Origin: Cryptomeria japonica | Lineage: Eukaryota; Streptophyta; Pinopsida; Cupressales; Cupressaceae | Direction: 5' to 3' | DNA length: 64,000 nucleotides | NCBI RefSeq assembly: GCF_030272615.1 | Contig: NC_081410.1 | Span: 121,024,640 to 121,088,639 of the forward strand | Shown: in pieces, positions 43,542-54,225 of the stretch | Numbering within the stretch: the stretch's first letter is position 1 | How the letters are laid out: every line of letters begins with the position of its first letter | Notes under the pieces: generated by a model | What the model was told of the DNA's origin: nothing | The model's database searches: none | The model's input: only the letters and a program-made list of their open reading frames with translations | Position numbers and translations under genes: made by a program

Positions 43542-44862
43542 TGTTAAATATTGTTGAGAAGTTTGTTGGAATGATGTGTTGTCATTAATGTCAACATATT
43601 TCTCTGTGTATTCTAGTGTTGCGGTCAGATTGGATGAGTTGGTTTGGTTAGTGTGTTGCAGATGAGTTGTTGAGGATTAAAGGGTTTTGAGATAAGTATC
43701 TCTAGTTGATTTAGTATAAGTTTCAATATTCCACATGGTGATTTGATCAAGTTGTGTGATCCGGTATTGAGGTTGGTTTTTTAGTTGTTTGTGTTATTCA
43801 ATATTCTGGATTTTTCTCCGCATTGCTCTGAAATTGCAATATTTGGTTTGTGGATTTGGCAGAGTATTTGAGATGTTCATATGTGTCCTCAATTCATATG
43901 ATTCATGATTTGGAGATCCACAAGTGAATCTTTTAGTTTGACAGTCAGTTTAGTTGGTGTTCTTGAGGTTCAGTATAATGATGATAAAGATTCTAGTAAG
44001 TGATGATGTTGCAGTTGTTGTTGTGGTGATTCACATTGCTTGTGGATGTTTATAGATCATGTTCTATTTGTGTTGATGGTCCGCATTGATCATTGTGTGC
44101 GTTGTTGATCATTTTTCTTGAGAGGTGGTGTTCTTCATGTTATGTGACATTCTTGTTGATTGTAGCGTGTTGCGGATGTTCAAGGCGTAATCTTTGGAGG
44201 TGTTTCTTGTGTACAATGTTAGTTTAGGTCTAGACTATGTCTTAGCCGATATTGTTTTGGTTTACATGTATTTTTGTAGCGTGTGAGGTTATTGTTTTGT
44301 AATTTGTATTGAGGGTTGAGCCGACCTTGAAATATAGGTTGATATTTTGTATAAATATATGTAATAGTCATGTGAGAGATGCATCTACATGTGCAAACAT
44401 TTATTTGATCTTTCAGTAGCAGAGGAGAAGTGTGAAGAAGTGCGAAAGAGAAGAGTTTGAGTTTGTGCTTAACTGAAACTGTAACCAAGCATGAGGAGAT
44501 GCTATTTTATCAGTTCATGATCCTCCAGGTGTAATCCAAATGTTTTTGTAAGGTAGTGAGGCTTCCCAATGGTTGTAGCCTTTCTTGTTATGTGATTTAA
44601 ACGACGAGCTCTAGGCAATGTGCATGAATGCATGTGCATTCCCCATTGTAATATTTCACTTAATCCTAATAGAGTATTATCTCATTGTGGGTAGATTCCC
44701 ATATTTCCATGTCAAAAATCTTGGTGTTATATGTGTTATTGATGTGGTGTTGATTTATGCTTTCATTGTTAATTATCAGATCTGAATTTAAGTTTAAGTT
44801 GTTTAGAGTTTGAGGGAAAACTGATTCACCCCCCCTATCAATTTGTTGCATTGTTGCCAGCA
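43542..44862 (+). repeat. 3' LTR of Copia C (1321 bp)
   Basis: Starts TGTTAAATATTG and ends GCCAGCA, followed by CTAAC. It aligns end to end with 36284-37598 with scattered substitutions and small indels. Confidence 0.94.
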
Positions 44863-44867
44863 CTAAC

Positions 44868-45014
44868 ATCATTTTATTTGTTGTGCATGATCTCATTTTA
44901 TTTCCACAAAACAACAACTCTAGATCATTATGTCATGGTGACCAAGAGCCAATGTACTCATGAAGTTTGGGAAGAGAAAGGAGATTGAAATAAAAGATTT
45001 GTGTTGTTGGAGAT
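44868..45014. other. Spacer between Copia C and the D cluster, partly repeated at 56283
   Basis: About 81 bp here (GATCATTATGTC ... GATTTGTG, 44924-45003) recur at about 56284-56372 on the same strand with some seven substitutions. The repeat therefore brackets the whole D cluster. The last bases, GGAGAT before the LTR, match the end of the family's purine tract. Confidence 0.6.
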
Positions 45015-46736
45015 TGTTGGTAGTATACTAGAAATATGTGCTTGAGAGATATCTGAGAGATGTGTTGTCATTGGTAACATATTTCTCTATCAGTGACAGT
45101 GACGTAATGGAGTTTAGTGAGTTGGTTTGATCAACATAGTCAAAATGTTGGTGTTGTTGGCCCAGTTTGTTGTTGCGTCAAAAGACCGATCTATCAACGC
45201 TCGATACAAACTGTAGAGATATGGATCACACGGGAGGCGGTTAGTCCCTTGTCACAAATCCCAAGGGGAGCGCTGACCTTTTTGCCAACAATCACCCCCT
45301 CAGCGTTACCTAAGGGGATTCGAACCTATGACCCAATGCTTTGATACCATTTGTTGGCCCAGTTTGTCATTGCATCAAAAGATCGATCTATCAACGTCTG
45401 ATACAAACTATAGAGATATAGATTGCACGAGAGGTGGTTAGTCCCTTGTCACGAATCCCGAAGGGAGCGCTAACCATTTTGCTAATAGGTGTTCAGAGTT
45501 TTTGGATTAAACAGTTTGAAGAGGGTTGGTTTATAGTTGATTCAGTGCAATTTTCAGAGGTCCGCATCAAGATTTGAGTGAGTTATGGATATTCTTGTTG
45601 CGATTAGTTTTTTGGTTGTTAAGTGGTGATAGAGTGTTAGTATTTTGATCTACATCGATCCACATTATAATATCTTGATCTGCGGTTTTGGAGATATGTT
45701 TGGAACATTGATGTGTATCCTCAATTCAAGTGGTTTGTGGTTTGGAGCTCCAAAAGTTATTTTTCAAGGTTGACAGTTGTTACAGTTAGTGTTCTTGAAG
45801 TTTGATATAATGATGATGTGATTCTAGTAATTTGTGTTGTTTGCGAATGTTATGGTGGCAATTCATGATGCTCGTGGATGTTTTTGGATCGTGTGCCTTT
45901 TGTGTTGGTGGTCTAAATTGATCATTGTGTGTGAGGTTGATAATTTTCTCTGGTGTGTTAGTGTTCTTCATGGTTTTATACGACTAGATGCTTGTAGCGC
46001 ATTGTAGATGTTTAATGCATAATTCTTGAAGGTGTTTCGCATTTGAGGCGTGTGATATGGGTCTATCCTATGTCTTAGTCGACATTTCTTGGTCTGCATG
46101 TGATATTGTAGTGTGTGAGGTTATATTTTTTGTAATTAGGTGGTGAGTGTTGAGCCGACCTTGATGATCTTCACAAGGTTGATGTCATGTATAAATAAAT
46201 GTAATATCTTTGTATTTGAATGTGTGTATGGATGAGAATCAGAATGTATGTGCACTGAATGTATACATCTTTTGGAGGTAGAGAAGAAGCGTGAGAAGAA
46301 GAAAGTTGTTATGTAATTAACTGGAACTATAACTAGGCATTAAGGAGATGCTATTTTTCAATTCATGATCTTCTGGATGTGATTTGAATCTGTTTGTAAA
46401 ACGGTGAGTCTTCCCTTGGGTTGTAGCCCTTGTTGTTTTTGAGCAGTGAGCTCTAGGCAGTGTGCATGAATGCATGTGAATTCCCCATTGAAATATTTTT
46501 AATTACTTCTAACAGAGTATCATCATATTGTGGGTAGGTTGTCGTTGTGGTTTTTCCCTTGACCGGGTTTTCGATGTCAAAAAACTTGGTGTTATGTGTG
46601 TTTATGATGTGTTGTTAATTTATGCTTTCATGCTTGATTATTAGATCTGAGAATAAGTTTGAATTGTGTAAGTTTGTGAGACAACTTATTCACCCCCCAT
46701 ATCAATTGGCTACCCGAAATCAAATCTATTTCATCA
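45015..46736 (+). repeat. 5' LTR of Copia D, + strand, enlarged by a TRIM
   Basis: Starts TGTTGGTAGTAT and ends TTTCATCA, two bases before the primer site. Length is 1722 bp; without the 333 bp TRIM and its 5 bp duplication it is 1384 bp, matching the two - strand LTRs (1378 and 1377 bp). Confidence 0.9.
45155..45487 (-). mobile_element. TRIM (333 bp): 136 bp terminal repeats, 61 bp core
   Basis: Terminal direct repeats 45155-45290 and 45352-45487 (136 bp each) flank a 61 bp interior. The duplication GGTGT is perfect (45150-45154, 45488-45492). On the - strand the interior begins two bases after the repeat with TGGTATCAAAGC, a Met-tRNA-type primer site, and ends in TGAGGGGGTGAT, a purine tract. 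It also contains GGTTCGAATCC, which matches the pol III B-box consensus. There is no coding capacity. The repeats differ at about 14 positions, so it is not very recent. Confidence 0.93.
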
Positions 46737-46738
46737 TT

Positions 46739-46750
46739 TGGTATCAGAGC
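46739..46750 (+). other. Primer binding site, Copia D
   Basis: TGGTATCAGAGC after the LTR and two T residues; Met-tRNA type. Confidence 0.93.
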
Positions 46751-46791
46751 AGGTTCCTCCGAAGAAGCTTAACCACTTGAGGTGATCCAGG

Positions 46792-48030
46792 ATGACGACT
46801 TACAAGAAGGGAAATTCGAGATTTTATGGTACTAACCACTCTCTTTGGAATAGACGCATGGAGTGTCATCTGAGATACATTGGTGAAGCTTACTGGACTA
46901 TTACCAAGAACAAGAACAAGTATATTGTTCCTGCAATTGGACCTTCAACTCCGGATGAGATAAAGGAAGTTGAATGCAATATTAGGGCTAAGGAAGCATT
47001 GTTGAGTGCCTTGACTAATTCTGAGATGACAAATGTTATGGAATTGTAGACTACTCATGAGATCTGGAAAAAGTTGGAAAATTTGTATGAAGGAGACAAT
47101 TATGTGAAGATTCCTATGTTGCAAAGCCTAAAGGGAAAGTATGAGATGTTGAGGATGGAGAAGATGAGAACATCATTTCTTTTTATGCAGAAGGTGAATG
47201 AACTTGTGTGCAATATCAAATGTGCCGGTGGAAAGTTGGAAGAATCAGAAACTGTTGCTAAAGTGCTCAAATCCTTACCTGCATCCTACAAACACAAAGT
47301 TGCTGCTAGTGAGGAGATCCGGACCATGACTAATGTAACCAAAGACATGTTGATTGATAAGATATCAACCTTTGAGTTAAGCGAGTTTGGTGATTCCCTT
47401 CCTAAAGTAGAATCTGCATTCAAAGCCATTGTTTCTAGAAAGGATGATAAGAGATATGATCTGAGAGAAAGTTCTTTAAGGTGCATGTCCAAATATGAGA
47501 AGGAGAGAAAGGAAATTGAAGAAGAAGAGTGAGAGCTTTAGGAGCTTGAAGCAATTATTTCCAAGAGAATACCTAAAGGAGTCGGTAAGTATGAAGGAAA
47601 TTTGTCTCTTAAATGTTTTTCTTGCAATAAGATAGGTCATTTTGCCTCAAGGTGTTCCGAAAGAGTTCCTAAAAAAACTTTCAAGCCTAAATTTCAGAAA
47701 AGATGTTATTATGCTATTGATGAAGGTATGTCAGATGATAAATCACATAAAGGAAATATAAGTGAAAATGAATGGGTGTTTATTGCTATGAAGGAAGATG
47801 ATCCAATGCCTATTGATTCTGTTAGCTGCATGAATCTAGAAAGAGCTTTGGCTACACAAGTTGAAGATAAAGATGAATGGGTGATAAAAAAAAAAAATTG
47901 TCATCGTATGATAGGTGGTAAGAGTAAGTTTGTGAGCTTGGAAAAGTATGAAGGTGGAGTTGTGAAGTTTGGAGATGACAAAGTTGATATAATTCATGGT
48001 AGAGATTTCATTTCTCTTGGTGGTAAGTGT
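46792..48030 (+). pseudogene. gag: gag and protease region of Copia D, three stops, protease active site lost
   Basis: One frame runs from ATG 46792 (MTTYKKGNSRFYGTNHSLW) to about 48030 with nonsense codons at 47047 (TAG), 47530 (TGA) and 47539 (TAG). The gag core is well preserved. An intact CCHC knuckle, CFSCNKIGHFASRC, is at 47614-47655. At the expected protease active site the DNA has a run of 12 A (47886-47897) giving K-K-K-N in place of the D-S-G region, followed by CHRMIGG. The stretch after it (FVSLEKYEGG) is normal. The frame is then interrupted by the insert starting near 48056. Confidence 0.87.
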
Positions 48031-48055
48031 TTGTCTCTCTTAATGGTTTTAATAA

Positions 48056-49295
48056 CTAGACTCTAAGGCCATGCCTTAGGGATTGGACATCCATACTAAG
48101 TAGTTATATGATTGTAATGAAAGCTCATTTTCTATCAACATGGGGGCGTATACTTGAAATGGGTCAGCAAAGTATATGCACTAAAGTCCTCATTGTAGTC
48201 ATTCTACTAAGAATGAGATGTTTCTGAAAGTAAAGTGCATGGAAAAAAGAATAACTAAAATGCTTTAATAGAAACTACCTTGAATTCAGAAAAACAACAA
48301 CAACTTAGTCCATAGCAAGCAGGCAGGAAACTGCTATGTCTATCTTGGCTGCAGGAACAGTCACAAGATGATTTCCAATGGCTGTAAGAACAATCAACCA
48401 TCGGGACAACAAACTAAATACTGAAGGAAAATAACTACTAAATACAAAGGGTGGAATTATCACTAAATGGGCCTCCTTAGCAATTCTTCACAAAACTCAA
48501 CTAAGTGTTGCAAACTGGAATATTATCTTATTAATCTGGAAACACTCGTTACATCATAATATTTGCTAAAAACTATTCTGCAATAAAACTAAAGACTGAA
48601 AATTACAATAGTTGATGTTCACCATCCCTGAGAAGGGATATCTGAACTTATTTATAACAAAGAAACTCCTAAATAACTCTAACCATTGGCGGGTCCACTC
48701 CCAAAACATTAGGAGGACATCATTTATTACAACATAAGAAAGAGGACAGGTCCAAATAGGAAATACTCAAGCTATTTCAACTATAGAGGAAATCTAGCAT
48801 AACTATCTCTCCTAGATTTATTCTCTTACAAGCATAAATACCGAAGTTTCATTATTACACTCTCTGAGTTGTAGATAACCAATTATTGACTCCTTCAATA
48901 CTCATCTTGCTAAGACTGTCTTGAACCAGCTAACTAGCATGAACTTCCGCACTATGAATCTTTGACCATTTCCTATTCTTCCTTAACTCCTGCATCATGC
49001 CATTAGCCTGTACAAAACAAAGGTATATCTATTCCATGTTAGAATAACATTATCTAACTACATGCAAGATTAATATAGATAAATCACATAGCATGGTCAC
49101 TTCATCATTGATCATAATTTTAACCAAAAAGGAATATATATAAGGGTAAGTTTATGCCATTTTTTCAAGTTCATGGAAACATAATAGGATAATTATTTAA
49201 CAGAGTTTTAGGTTAGATAGTATCTAGACCCTTGTCAAAACCAGTAAAAGTATAGAAAACATAGACAAAATTGAGCCATTATTTAAGCTCATCGA
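48056..49295 (-). mobile_element. Helitron-like insert (1240 bp) carrying a gene 3' end
   Basis: It interrupts family D coding sequence. On the - strand it begins TCGATG after a host A (49296) and ends CTAG (48059-48056) before a host T (48055). A 7 bp perfect stem, CTAAGGC-ATG-GCCTTAG (48063-48079), lies three bases upstream of CTAG. TC start, CTRR end, 3' hairpin and insertion between A and T are Helitron features. The hairpin is a little closer to the end than usual and I see no Helitron transposase, so it would be non-autonomous. About 30 extra bases between the coding frame and the insert suggest an older duplication. A last-exon-like stretch is inside (next entry). Confidence 0.6.
48929..49007 (-). 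pseudogene. Captured last-exon-like fragment inside the Helitron-like insert
   Basis: On the - strand TTTTGTACAG (acceptor-like, AG at 49009-49008) precedes a frame of 25 codons starting ANGMMQELRKNRKWSKI and closed by TAG. About 100 bp downstream is AATAAA near 48832. Intron end, short final exon and polyadenylation signal look like the 3' end of a host gene. I cannot name the gene, and the exon call rests on these signals only. Confidence 0.35.
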
Positions 49296-49296
49296 T

Positions 49297-49920
49297 ATGC
49301 ACAATACTGATGATGTGTTGTATGTAGAAGGGCTAAAACATAATCTTTTGAGTGTTGGACAGATAGTGGATAGGGGATATGATCTACAATTCAAGAATGA
49401 AAAGTGTAGAATCCTAGGTAGCTCTAGAATTGAGATTGCATCAGGTACAAAGACTAAAGGTAATACCTTTCATTTGAATAGCTTTGGTAAAATATGTTTG
49501 ATTGCTCAAGTTGATGAAAGTTGGTTGTAGCATAGGAGAATGTGTCATGGGAATTTTGATAACATTGTTAAGATAAGTTCTATTCAGGCTATGAGCGATC
49601 TTCCTAAGTTGATGAAACCTGCTAACCTCGTGTGCAAGGAATGCCAGTCAGGGAAACAAGTCATAATTTCTTTCAAGAGTAAGAAGCATTTTCCAAATGT
49701 ATTATTGAATCTTGGTGCATACTAATTTATGTGGACCTTCTAAGTCGGAATTTCTTTCAAGAGTAAGAAGCATTTTTCAAATGGATTATTGAATCTTTGT
49801 GCATACTAATTTGTGTGGACCTTCTAGAGTTAGAAGCTTGGAAGGAGATATATATTTCATATTGTTGATTGATGACTATTCAAGAATGATGTGGGTTACT
49901 TTCTTAAGGGAGAAGTACCT
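49297..49920 (+). pseudogene. Integrase N-terminal part of Copia D, + strand, truncated
   Basis: Coding resumes with NTDDVLYVEGLKHNLLSVG and continues through CLIAQVDESWL, a TAG in the HHCC region (near 49528), CKECQSGKQ, then LLIDDYSRMMWVTFLREKY where it stops matching. An in-frame 84 bp tandem duplication lies at 49665-49832. The sequence then jumps to a short + strand copy of the polyprotein tail (FEYLKRKFGG, about 49948-49980) and meets a - strand LTR at 49995. Confidence 0.82.
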
Positions 49921-49994
49921 CTTGAACTGGGAATCTTATGATGTTGCAGACTTTTGAGTATCTCAAAAGGAAGTTTGGGGGGGTAGATACCAAA

Positions 49995-51372
49995 TGATGA
50001 AATAGCTCTGATTTTTGGCAGACAACTGTGAGTGGGGGTGAATCAATTGTCTCACAAACTTACACAATTCAAACTTATTCTCAAATATGATAATTAAGCA
50101 TGAAAGCATAAATTAACAACACATCATAAACACACATAACACCAATATTTTTGACATGGAAAACCTGACCAAGGAGAAAACCATGGTGGGAACCTACCCA
50201 CAATATGATGATACTTTGTTAAAAGTATAGAAGATATTACAATGGGAAATTCACATGCATTCAGGTACACTGCCTAGAGCTCACAACTCAAAAACAACAA
50301 AGGCTACAACTCAGCGAAGACTCATTGTCTTACAAACAAATTTGAATCACATCTGGAAGACCATGAACTGAGAAATAGCATCTCCTTAATGCCTGATTAC
50401 AGTTTCGGTTAAGCACATTACAACTTCCTTCTTCTCACACTTCTTCTCTACCTCCGAAAGATATATACATTATGTGCACATGCATTTTGATTTCATTTAC
50501 ACACATTCAAATACAAAGATATTACATTTATTTATACATGACACCAACCTTGTTAAGATCATCAAGGTCGACTTAACACTCACCACCTAATTGCAAAAAT
50601 ATAACCTCACACGCTAAAATATCACATACAAACCAAGCAATGTCAACTAAGACATAGCACAAACCCATATCACACATCTCGAATGTGAAACACCTCCACT
50701 TGAATTATGCATCAAACATCTGCAACACGCTACAAGCATCTGGTCAACTAAAACCATGAAGAACACTAACACATTGAAGAAAATTATCAATCTCATGCAC
50801 AATGATCAATGCGTACCATCAACACAAAAGGAACATGATCCAGAAACATCCACAAGCATCATGAATTACCACTGCAACATCCACAACAACACAAATTAAT
50901 AGAATCACCATCAACATTATACCAAACTTCAAAAACACTAACTGCAATGACTGTCAACCTTGAAAAATAACTTGTGGAGCTCCAAACCACAAACCGCTTG
51001 AATTGAGGATACAATCAATGCTCCAAACATATCTCCAAAACTGCAAATCAAGATATTATAATGCAAAGTAATGCATATCAAAATAATGATACTCTGTTAC
51101 CATTGAACAACTCAAAAACCAGTTGCAACAAGAATTTTCATAACTCACTCAAATCTTTCATGCGGACCTCTGAAGCATTGAATCAACTATAGACAACCCT
51201 CTACAAACCCTTTAATCTGCAAACTCTGAACACCAACATGCTGACAATGTTGATCAAACCAACTCACCGAACTCCACTACATCACTGTCACAGATAGAGA
51301 AATATGTTGATATCAATGACAACACATCTCTCATATATCTCTCAAGCACGAATTTGCAGCATACTACCATCA
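49995..51372 (-). repeat. LTR 1 of the inverted D copies
   Basis: - strand LTR of family D: the reverse complement starts TGATGGTAGTATGC and ends ...CATCA. On its right is a purine tract with a 10 bp disturbance; on its left the first nine bases of a primer site remain (GATACCAAA on the + strand, 49986-49994). Having both signals at opposite sides means it is shared by two copies or is an aberrant end. Confidence 0.85.
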
Positions 51373-51382
51373 ATATCCAACC

Positions 51383-51394
51383 ATCTCCCCCTTT
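51383..51394 (-). other. Polypurine tract, inverted D copy 1
   Basis: The - strand reads AAAGGGGGAGAT, separated from the LTR by about 10 bp that are absent in copy 2. Confidence 0.8.
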
Positions 51395-51637
51395 GGCATT
51401 GATGGCAACATATGATGTGAAAAACAATCAATGATAAAAAAAAATCAACAACTGTCTCATAGTACTCTCTCCCCCCTCGACATCAATGTCAAAGGCACAT
51501 ATTTGCACCACAAAACACAAAACTTACTCACAAAACTGACTTACTAACTACTCCCCCTGAGTAGCAACCTCCACTCATCAATCTGGATCACGAGATATGA
51601 CTGTGAAATGCACTAGACTAATGCATACCAATGCATC

Positions 51638-52400
51638 TTAGTTCTGATCAGGAGGGAAAATCACCCCCAAATTCCCTCTAAGATACTCAAAAGTATCTTT
51701 TGGAAAAGGCTTTGTGAAAATGTCTACAATATTTTCCTTTGTAGGCACATAATCCAATTCGACTTCCTTCTCATTTACCTTGTCTCTCAAAAAGTGAAAC
51801 TTGATTGATATATGCTTAGTCTTGCAATGCAATACCAAATACTTAGAAATGTTAATTGCACTTGAATTGTCACAGTAGATAGCAATAGGCTCATCATACA
51901 CTACTCTGATTTCCTTCAACATCTGCTTCATCCATACTACTTGAGTAGAATTGTTAGCAACAACAATATATTATGCCTTTGCAGTAGATAAAGAAATTGA
52001 ATTCTTCTTTTTGCTCAACCAAGAAACCAACCTTTTTCCCAAGAAAAATACACCACCACTGGTACTCTTCCGGTCGTCCACATCTCCTGCCCAATCAACA
52101 TTAGTAAAAGCACTCAAAGTAAAATCATCATCTCGAAGATACCATAAACCGAAATCAACAATTCCTTTCAAATATGTGAAAATTATTTTAACAACTACAA
52201 CATGAGATTCTTTAGGATCAACTTGAAATCTAGCAACAAGACAAACAACATTCATGATATCAGGTTTGGTCTGAGTCAAATAAAGTAATCACTAATCATA
52301 GATTTGTATTTGGTCTGATTTTCTTTAGGGGAATAATGATTCCCTTAGTCAACTTACATCCAGTCACCATAGGAGTTCCAACTAGCTTTGTATCATCCAG
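51638..52400 (-). pseudogene. RNase H of inverted D copy 1
   Basis: Two open parts (51971-52279 and 51638-51931) join across one stop. They read KPDIMNVVCLVARFQVD, FTNVDWAGDVDDRKSTSGG, SLSTAKA, then KQMLKEIRVVYDEP, CDNSSAINISKYLVLHCK and a tail FEYLRGNLGVIFPPDQN. The order is the C-terminal end of a Copia polyprotein running leftwards into the purine tract. Confidence 0.87.
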
Positions 52401-52401
52401 A

Positions 52402-53348
52402 TCAAACTTCTTTAACAATTCTTTCACATACATGGACTGAGATACTATGTAATTTGTAATCCCAAAAGAATTTCATCTCCCCAATCATAGACATCTCAAA
52501 TTCATTCTGCTTTTCATTAGCAAACTCTTTGCACAAACTATAATTTCCTCCAAAAATAATATCATCAACAAATTTTTTAACAATTAGAATGTTATCATGA
52601 TTAATCTTGAAATGCAGGTTACTATCAGAAGTACCTTTGTTAAATCCTAGCTTTAGCATATACTTATCCAATCTGGCATACCATGCTCTTGGCGCTTGCT
52701 TCAATCCATGCAATGCTTTCTTCAACCGACACACCATATCTCCTCGATCAGTCAACTGAAATCCATCTAGTTGCTCTATGTACACACCTTCTTCCAAATC
52801 ACTATTTAGGATGTTGACTTGACATCCACCTGATAGATTTTGAAATCCTTGTAAGCATCATAAGCAAGAAATAATCTCACAACTTCAATCCTTGCCACAT
52901 AAGCAAAAGTCTCTTCAAAATCAATTCCTTCCATTTAAGAATATCCTTTACAAACAAATCTAGCTTTGTTCTTGACAACTTCACCTTGCTTATTCAATTT
53001 GTTTCGGAAGACCCATTTAGTCCCAATAATATTTTTGTTACTAGGTATGGGAACAAGAATCCATGTATTGTTCTTTTCAATTTGTAACAATTCTTCTTCC
53101 ATTTCTTTTACCCAATGTTCATCTTTACATGCTTCATTCACATCTTTAGGTTCAATCTTAGAAATCAAACAATACTCAATTTGATCTTCTATAATTCTTC
53201 TTTTAGTCTGAACACCTTTATCTCTATCTCCTATAATCTGGTTTTCAAAATGATTCAATCTTACATACCTGGGAGTCTTAGGATTTTCTTGAATGTTAGA
53301 CTCTTGAACTCTTTCTTTTGCACTTGCACTACTCCCTTCACCTTTCAC
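52402..53348 (-). pseudogene. Reverse transcriptase of inverted D copy 1
   Basis: The open parts 52935-53348 and 52402-52797 carry NPKTPRYVRLNHFENQI, KIEPKDVNEACKDEHW, GTKWVFRNKLNKQGEV, KALHGLKQAPRAWYARLD and KKFVDDIIFGGN. The catalytic motif reads FVDD. A frame break lies between the two. In this copy KIEPKDVNEACKDEHW is uninterrupted, which defines the empty site of the solo LTR in Copia C. Confidence 0.87.
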
Positions 53349-53422
53349 TTTACTAGATTCTTTGTAATGATTTGAACTTGATTCTAGATCTAAGCTTGCT
53401 TCCCTTTGTTTGCACTGTCACT

Positions 53423-53845
53423 CTAATCATTTGAATCATATTCGCAAGATCTGTATTGTCTCTCATTTCTTTCATCAACCCTAAAATTTGCACTCTCAAC
53501 TATCTTTCTCAATCTCTTATTATAACATCGACAAGCCTTGATTTTAGTAGAATAACCAAGAAATATTCCTTCATCACATCTAGCATCAAAATTTCCTAAA
53601 TCTTCATCCCTTTTGATATAACATTTACTTTCGAAAATTCTGAAATATCTAACAGTAGGAGCATGATAAAACCACGATTCATAAGGAGTCTTACTAGTAT
53701 CACCTTTGATATGCACCCAATTAAGAGTGTAAACATCAGTACTCACAACTTCTCTCCAATAAACATGCAGAACATTTCCTTGCAACCTCATTGTCCTTGC
53801 AACTTCTTGAATGGTTTTGTTCTTCCTTTCCACAACTCTGTTTTG
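53423..53845 (-). pseudogene. Integrase C-terminal part of inverted D copy 1
   Basis: 136 codons begin MERKNKTIQEVARTM, at the last catalytic Glu (E in VERKNK), and continue VHIKGDTSKTPYESW, RYFRIFESKCYIKRDED and GIFLGYSTKIKACRCYNKR. The earlier integrase is absent. At about 53850 it abuts a second fragment of the RT N-terminus, an order not found in an intact element. Confidence 0.85.
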
Positions 53846-53854
53846 CCTCTCTTC

Positions 53855-54210
53855 CTAACAACTTCACCTTGTGCATTCAATTTGTTTCAGAAGACCCATT
53901 TAGTCCCAATAACTTTTTTGTTCTTAGGTCTGGGAACAAGAATCCATGTATTGTTATTTTCAATTTGCAACAATTATTCTTCCATTGTTTTTACCCAATG
54001 TTCATCTTTACATGCTTCATTCACATCTTTAGGTTCAATCTTAGAAATAAAACAATACCCGACATGATCTTCTACAATTCTTCTTCTAGTCTGAACACCT
54101 TTATTTCTATCTCTTGTAATCTGATTTTCAAAATGATTCAATCTTACATACCTGGGAGTCTTAGGATTTTCTTGAACTTCAGACTCTTGAACTCTTTCTT
54201 CCGGTTGATT
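53855..54210 (-). pseudogene. Second copy of the RT N-terminal segment
   Basis: Duplicates 52975-53330 on the same strand with about 90% identity by eye (KIEPKDVNEACKDEHW, TKWVF, KLNAQGEVV). It lies upstream of the integrase part in reading direction, so the region is a rearranged or concatenated copy. Confidence 0.8.
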
Positions 54211-54225
54211 TCCTTAAATACCAAA

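Larger units (their letters stand above)
36284..44862 (+). mobile_element. Copia LTR retrotransposon C, degenerate, with nested solo LTR
   Basis: LTRs at 36284-37598 and 43542-44862 flank gag, protease remnant, integrase, RT and RNase H in Copia order. The 5 bp duplication CTAAC is perfect (36279-36283, 44863-44867). The primer site is of Met-tRNA type. The RT region is interrupted by a 1502 bp solo LTR (40219-41720). Domains are close to those of family D to the right. Coding frames are broken, but RNase H is nearly complete. Confidence 0.95.

Noticed and set aside
45291..45351. tRNA gene suggested by GGTTCGAATCC
   Set aside because: There is no A box, cloverleaf or tRNA length; it is the interior of a TRIM.
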